A DNA stretch of 64,000 nucleotides, from the NCBI GenBank assembly GCA_038049695.1, contig CP142453.1, positions 3,936,501-4,000,500 of the forward strand, in the 5' to 3' direction. The position numbers were made by a program, and so were the translations under genes. The notes under the pieces were generated by a model, which did not search any database, had not been told where the DNA came from, and was given only the letters and a program-made list of their open reading frames with translations. The DNA is from Cinnamomum chago. Lineage: Eukaryota; Streptophyta; Magnoliopsida; Laurales; Lauraceae. Below are positions 59,270 through 64,000 of the stretch, piece after piece (the stretch's first letter is position 1; each line of letters begins with the position of its first letter).

Positions 59270-59610
59270 TCAAGCCCCTACCTTCACGTATGTATGATAT
59301 TGTCCGCTTTGGCCCACGGGCCTCACGATTTTGGTTCTGATGGGTATCAACCCATCAAAAGGCCTCATACAAGGTAGGGGGCGTCACAATTCACCATCCT
59401 TGGCCTGTCCACGGGAGACCCACCCGCTTGCACTAGACCAAGGGCAGGGGACCCACACTCGAACTAGTCGAGAGTCGGCTCTAATATCATTTGTAACGCC
59501 CCACCCTTCACGCATGCATGATATCGTCCGCTTTAGCCCAAGGGCCTCATGATTTTGCTTCCGATGAACATCAACCCATCAAAAGGCCTCATGCAAGGTA
59601 AGGGGCATCA
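59270..59610 (-). mobile_element. TRIM (terminal-repeat retrotransposon in miniature)
   Basis: Two direct repeats of about 117-119 bp (59270-59386 and 59492-59610) bracket a 105-bp interior. Read on the minus strand, each LTR opens TGA(T/C)GCCCC and the first closes GGGGCGTTACA. Right after it comes TGATATTAGAGCCGAC, a primer site close to the initiator-Met tRNA consensus TGGTATCAGAGC. The LTRs are roughly 80-85 percent identical by eye, so it is old. It carries no genes, as is normal for TRIMs. Confidence 0.8.
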
Positions 59611-59702
59611 GACATTTTTCTCTTTAAATTGAATCCTAACTAGAAAAATTGCATAATACATACCAATTCATGGTTAGATCATGAGCTTATTTTTAAAAGT
59701 TA

Positions 59703-61130
59703 CTAGCAAAGCAAGCCCACGCTAAGCCCAAGCCCAGGAAAAAAAAAAAAAAAAAGGTCAAATTTGTGGCTATTTTATGAGATATTAATTAATGAGAAAA
59801 TAAATATAAAACAAAAATATATACCATTTATTACGGTTCGAAGCATGGCCCGGCCCGACATTTATACAAAGTAAATATTACTTTTTACATAAATGAGTAT
59901 GAAACTTCAAGTTTGATGTAAATTAACATCAATGTTTATGTATTTATTTTAGCAATTTCAACTTAATTTCAAGCTGAAAACCCTAAAAGCCCATCAAGTC
60001 TCTTTTAATTTATATAAGCAAATTTAAAAATAAAAGAATAGGATGGGCATGTGGGCCAGCTCGTGGGTGGCATTGGCTAGCCTAATTGGGGTACAGTACG
60101 GCTGGGCTGGGCCAATCTGAAACTGGGGCATGCTTCTTTGATATATCTCTATTTTTTAGATGAAGATAAAATAAAGTCAATATTAAAATTGAAATCAAAC
60201 AATTAATTGTAAAATTGCATATGGCCCCGTCTTTAGGAATTAGAATATGAGGCCCACTTTTAAAAAATTTATTGTATGTGGAGCCCATATGTATAAATTT
60301 ACTATAGTATATAGCAATTTACTATCTAATCCTCGTTTCACTAAAGGAGACTTGTTCGATGCAATTCAAATCACTATGAAAAATGACTAAAATCTCTCTG
60401 GCTTCTCTCTCTAGCATGGAAAGTAGAGTTAGCATGTGGGCCAGCTCGTGGAGGGCACTGGCTGACCTAATTGGGGTACAGTTCAGCACGGCTGGGTCAT
60501 GCTTCTTTAATAAAAGCTCAAATCTTATCTTTATTTGATAATGAATATCATTATAAGATAAATCCTAACGGATAAGATATATCTCTATTTTTTAGAAAGA
60601 AGATAAAATAAAGTTAATATTAAAATCGAAATCAAACAATTAATTGCAAAATTGCATGTGGCCTCGTCTTTAGGAATTAGAATATGAGGCCCACTTTAAA
60701 AAAGTTTATTGTATGTGGAGCCCATATGTATAAATCACTATCAATAATCTACTTTTAAAAATCACAAACATTAAGGAATTTCTAACTATAATAGATATAT
60801 AAAAATTATAAATCCACCTAAAGAAGACTCATTTTAACTTGGTTGGATAGAGTTATTGAACAAGATGGATTTTTATATCTGCACTCTTTAATCACCTATC
60901 CATAATAGATATATATTAAAATTTGAATTCACATAAAGAAGCTTAACAAAAGTGGACTCTGAATTGATTGATAGAGTTTATCTCTTGAAATTGATTTGAG
61001 ATACAAATTCTCAAATTGATTTGAGATTATAGTCTAATTTCACAATCGATTGCGAAATTAGAGTCCAATTTCGAAATCGATGCCTACGTCTATAATATAT
61101 ATTAATTGAAGAGGTGAGGGGTGTAGAATA
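59703..61130 (-). mobile_element. Helitron-like element C, same family as A and B
   Basis: The minus-strand 3' end is marked by CTAG next to T (59706-59702 read leftward) and a degenerate hairpin. The right end (61090-61130) carries TCTATAATATATATTAATT and GAGGTGAGGGG, matching element A near 14091-14117. The stretch ATTTCGAAATCGATGC(T/C)TACG is shared. Borders are approximate. Confidence 0.5.
60047..60745. repeat. Tandem duplication with a period of about 385 bp inside Helitron-like C
   Basis: GCATGTGGGCCAGCTCGTGG starts at 60047 and again at 60432. Both copies run through CTCTATTTTTTAGA..AAGATAAAATAAAGT and GAATTAGAATATGAGGCCC to GGAGCCCATATGTATAAAT. The second copy has an extra segment of about 70 bp. 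The same GGAGCCCATATGT block also occurs inverted in element B (about 14537-14610). Confidence 0.8.
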
Positions 61131-61139
61131 TAACATGAG

Positions 61140-62330
61140 AATCGAGATCCTCTGAGTGGCCGTAAGTGGACCACTCAGGGTCCGCCACATCACCGCTAAC
61201 AGCTCATGTCCGAATGCATGGCAGGCTGCCCGCAGTGACATGGCATACAGTGAACGGTTCACATATGGTCACCGTGAGATTTTACCTCACTAAATTCGGG
61301 CTCAATAAGATAGTAGTGTAGATGGGACATTTACTTTTCTAGAATTTAAGTTAATTGATATGATGATAATAGTTGTGTATTTATTTTCCATTTTCCCTTA
61401 ATTATATTACCATAAAAGGCAAAAGTTATTTGATGCTCATTTGTAATATTCACTTGTCGTCTTCATTTTCAACCACTTAAGGCATGGATTCCTATTTATC
61501 ATATGTAAACAAACATCTCCTAAACTTTGATGCCATGGAGTTGAGGGCTACAATGATTTGATTAAATTGTTATTTGGTCAAGCTCGGAATAAGTTATACT
61601 CTCATCTTCTCTATACTCTTATGATGTTCGAATAGAGTATGGATACAACAGAGACACACCATATCCACAATATAAAACTATGAATTTTAAATATAAAAGT
61701 AAAATATCAGATATGATACGACAGTATAATTTGTCCATTTCGTGCATCCTGGTTATCCTCCAAATGACATTGACCTAGGTGGGGTGAACATAAGGGCACT
61801 TTGTTATGTTATTTTGAAAAGAAAAATGCTACGCCCAGCTGAGGCCAAAAAGCTTTGTTGGATGTATGACAAACAAAGGATACAAAATTATCATAAGGTT
61901 AAATGTGGTTAAAGCATACATGGAACATTATGGGTGTCCACTCTTTGGTTTCATGTCCTTAAACATCTAATGTTATACATAATACACTATACAAGATTAA
62001 TACAGTAAAACTAAAATATGACCAGAGGTTAAATTATAGTCATTATAAAATCTAATGAGATAAATTCATGGCTTAGGATTAACACACATATCTAATTCAA
62101 TTCCAATAGTATGATGGTTTAGTAATTTTGTGCCAAGTCATGGGCAAAGTTGACTTTGACCCACATCAAATGTGGGTTGTGTAAACTGACCTGTTTTTTC
62201 AATAAAAAAAAAAGGGTGGGTTGAATAGAGGTTGACCCTTAACTTAGGACAACCCAAGTTAACCCAACCCATTTGCCACTCTAAGGTCGACTAACCCATA
62301 TCTTGGTGGCAGATCGGATCGTATCTTCTT
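61140..62330. other. Intergenic, nothing recognised
   Basis: AT-rich with no supported gene. Confidence 0.4.
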
Positions 62331-62334
62331 TCTC

Positions 62335-62919
62335 ATGGAGAAGTACACGTGGCATGAATATGATCCTCCAAAAAGTGGGACAGATCTGCATCGAACGGCT
62401 GTTATGTCTCGGTCGGGTCATGAAATCCCCGCGAATCTCTCGAAATTCGGCCTCGATTTAGTACGGACGGAGGATTGGACGTTGAAAACGGCCGTTTGGA
62501 GAGCCCCATTGAAAAAGCTCTGGAACGACATTGACGCCGTCAGTTACACGTCACCGACCCTTAAATGGTGCCAAAAAGGTTTTAGACTTTTAGGGCTTCT
62601 TGCTCCCAAAAGTTCCAAAAATGCTTCTATAAGAGAAGTCGTCATTCTGAAACTGAGAGATTCTTACTTGTTTGTGTGTCTATGTATTTCTGCAGTGCTG
62701 CATGATTTCCTCGAACTGGACAATGATGTGTTGTTGTTATTGTGGCAGAAAGGAATCCTTTTAAAGGCAATCCATATGAAATCAACTTTGAAATTTGCTC
62801 CCTTCAACTTGTTTTTAGTATTTAGGCAAAATTTACTTCAATTTGATTATATTTTACTTATATATGAATTATGTGATTTAAGTCTTATTTTAATTTTAAT
62901 GATGTGTGTTAAAGAGTAA
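62335..62919 (+). other. Unrecognised 194-codon ORF
   Basis: The longest unexplained open frame outside the genes. The first 90 codons are GC-richer than the surroundings (EYDPPKSGTDLHRTAVMSRS, LKKLWNDIDAVSYTSPTLKW). The rest is AT-rich and hydrophobic, ending near 62919. A TATA-like CTTCTATAAGAG lies inside it at about 62624-62635. The frame may therefore be a chance one across a retrotransposon promoter/LTR rather than a gene. I recognise no domain. Confidence 0.2.
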
Positions 62920-62924
62920 GATTG

Positions 62925-63318
62925 GACTTTTGTTCTTAGCCCTTATATGGGATTTTAAATGTGATACATTTTTACAAAAAGGGGTTACCTACTTGATTGG
63001 CAATTCCCATTGCACACAGTTCACTCCTTGGATCTGCCACTTTTTTCAACCATTGCGAGATCTCTTTTAAAGGGTGTTGGGCCGCTTCTTTGAAGTAAAA
63101 AAAGTGATACGTCTCTTCTTCCCATTGATTAGTGATCTTTGTCATCCATAGCTTTAAATGGTCCAAATCATCTGATTGTTTGCTAAAATAGGACAAGAAA
63201 TATAGTTATTATGAATGTATATCCCATTAGATTTAAGAGATCTTTAGAGTCTTATAAATCTTTGAGAAATAAATACATTAAATGGTAATGGAATGAAAAA
63301 AAGATGTGGTTTCTTAAT
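62925..63318. other. Intergenic, nothing recognised
   Basis: No supported coding frame or repeat boundary. Confidence 0.4.
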
Positions 63319-63331
63319 GATAAAACAAGAT

Positions 63332-63545
63332 AACCCCGATGGGCAGCGCAGTTGGATGTGACTATGTCTTACGGATTGGAGGTTATAGTTTTAAACTTGT
63401 GTTCTATTCTTGTAGCCACTTGTCTGAGCTAAAGCTTGACTTATCGGGTGTGTGAGGGAGGTGAAGACTTCACATCACATTTATGGGAAATAGCCGATTC
63501 TTTTGAAGAAGCGGGAAACTCTCATCAGAATAAAATAAAATAAAA
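63332..63545 (+). mobile_element. tRNA-derived SINE with 12-bp target duplication
   Basis: GGGCAGCGCAGTTGGATG (A-box-like) and GGTTATAGTTTTAAAC (B-box-like) head the element. It ends ACTCTCATCAG followed by AATAAAATAAAATAAAA. ATAAAACAAGAT flanks it at 63320-63331 and 63546-63557. Confidence 0.85.
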
Positions 63546-63757
63546 ATAAAACAAGATGAAGCTAGTGAATTAAAGCAATTTGCTTTTCACTTGCAGGTTT
63601 GCTTGGGGAATGTACCCCCATCAATTCTTTTGAAGATTCTATTTATTTTCCAGATTGACCGACCCAAGAAATCCCTCTTTATATAATGTTCTCATAGGCA
63701 AATTTTCATGTTCCAGCATTGGTTCCACCACAGAATTTCATATGCTTTTGTTATTTA

Positions 63758-63790
63758 CTAGTGGAGCCCTGCACGTGCAATGCACGTGCA
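63758..63790 (-). mobile_element. Helitron-like 3' end (minus strand)
   Basis: On the minus strand a hairpin GCACGTGC..GCACGTGC (63771-63789) is followed by about nine bases, then CTAG (63761-63758) and a host T. The body would extend rightward beyond the window. Confidence 0.55.
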
Positions 63791-64000
63791 AGGAACACAA
63801 TCTTTCAGTATGATAATTTGGAAAAATAAAGTCATTAAAAAACTCAATATTAACAATCCCAATGGAGAATGACCAGTTTACATATAGCTCATTTTTTTGG
63901 CAAATTAAGCAATTTACAATCATTAATTGTTCTTATGAAATTCAGTAGAAGTTTCAATAGAAAAAAGTAAGAAGAAGATGGAATAACAAGATATATACAA

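Overview
This window looks like nuclear DNA of a flowering plant. The evidence is AT-rich sequence, genes with GT-AG introns, plant-only families (cytokinin dehydrogenase, a PsbQ-like thylakoid lumen protein, a DUF295 F-box protein, a GRF zinc-finger protein, a plant O-fucosyltransferase-like gene) and a dense load of plant transposons. I cannot name the species. Genes are sparse and most of the DNA is fossil or recent mobile elements.

Layout. 1-800 holds a proline-rich, GC-rich 5'-exon-like piece that I do not recognise. 1.1-1.7 kb is an array of the palindrome TGGTCGATATCGACCA. 2.38-10.49 kb is one hAT (Ac-like) DNA transposon with an 8-bp target duplication. Its transposase is split by two later LTR elements, each with its own 5-bp duplication. 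11.2-12.6 kb is an intact F-box/DUF295 gene with a duplicated F-box. 13.3-17.7 kb holds a CACTA-type MITE and two Helitron-like elements lying head to head, plus SINEs and a 32-base G run. 19.4-20.8 kb is a PsbQ-like gene on the minus strand. 21-27 kb is mostly intergenic. 27.46-29.99 kb is a long solo LTR. 30.31-34.10 kb is a Mutator-like element (MULE) with 106-bp inverted repeats and a 9-bp duplication. It carries a GRF zinc-finger gene on one strand and the two ends of a deleted transposase on the other. 35.2-36.5 kb is a palindromic pair of small LTR elements. 36.9-39.8 kb is an O-fucosyltransferase-like pseudogene. 41.6-41.9 kb is an RNase H remnant of a LINE. 46.5-50.0 kb is a full five-exon cytokinin dehydrogenase gene. 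50-64 kb is repeat-rich: Helitron ends, a second copy of the Gypsy-type LTR seen near 8 kb, three SINEs, a hAT MITE, a TRIM and an unexplained 194-codon ORF.

Function. The host genes are unrelated neighbours: cytokinin breakdown (CKX), chloroplast NDH/photosystem accessory function (PsbQ-like) and an F-box protein. I see no operon-like or clustered pathway. The most interesting unit is the MULE. It has two convergent transcription units, one starting inside each inverted repeat, with the zinc-finger gene where maize MuDR keeps its second gene. I do not see a wholly new biological system, and I have kept claims to what the sequence supports.
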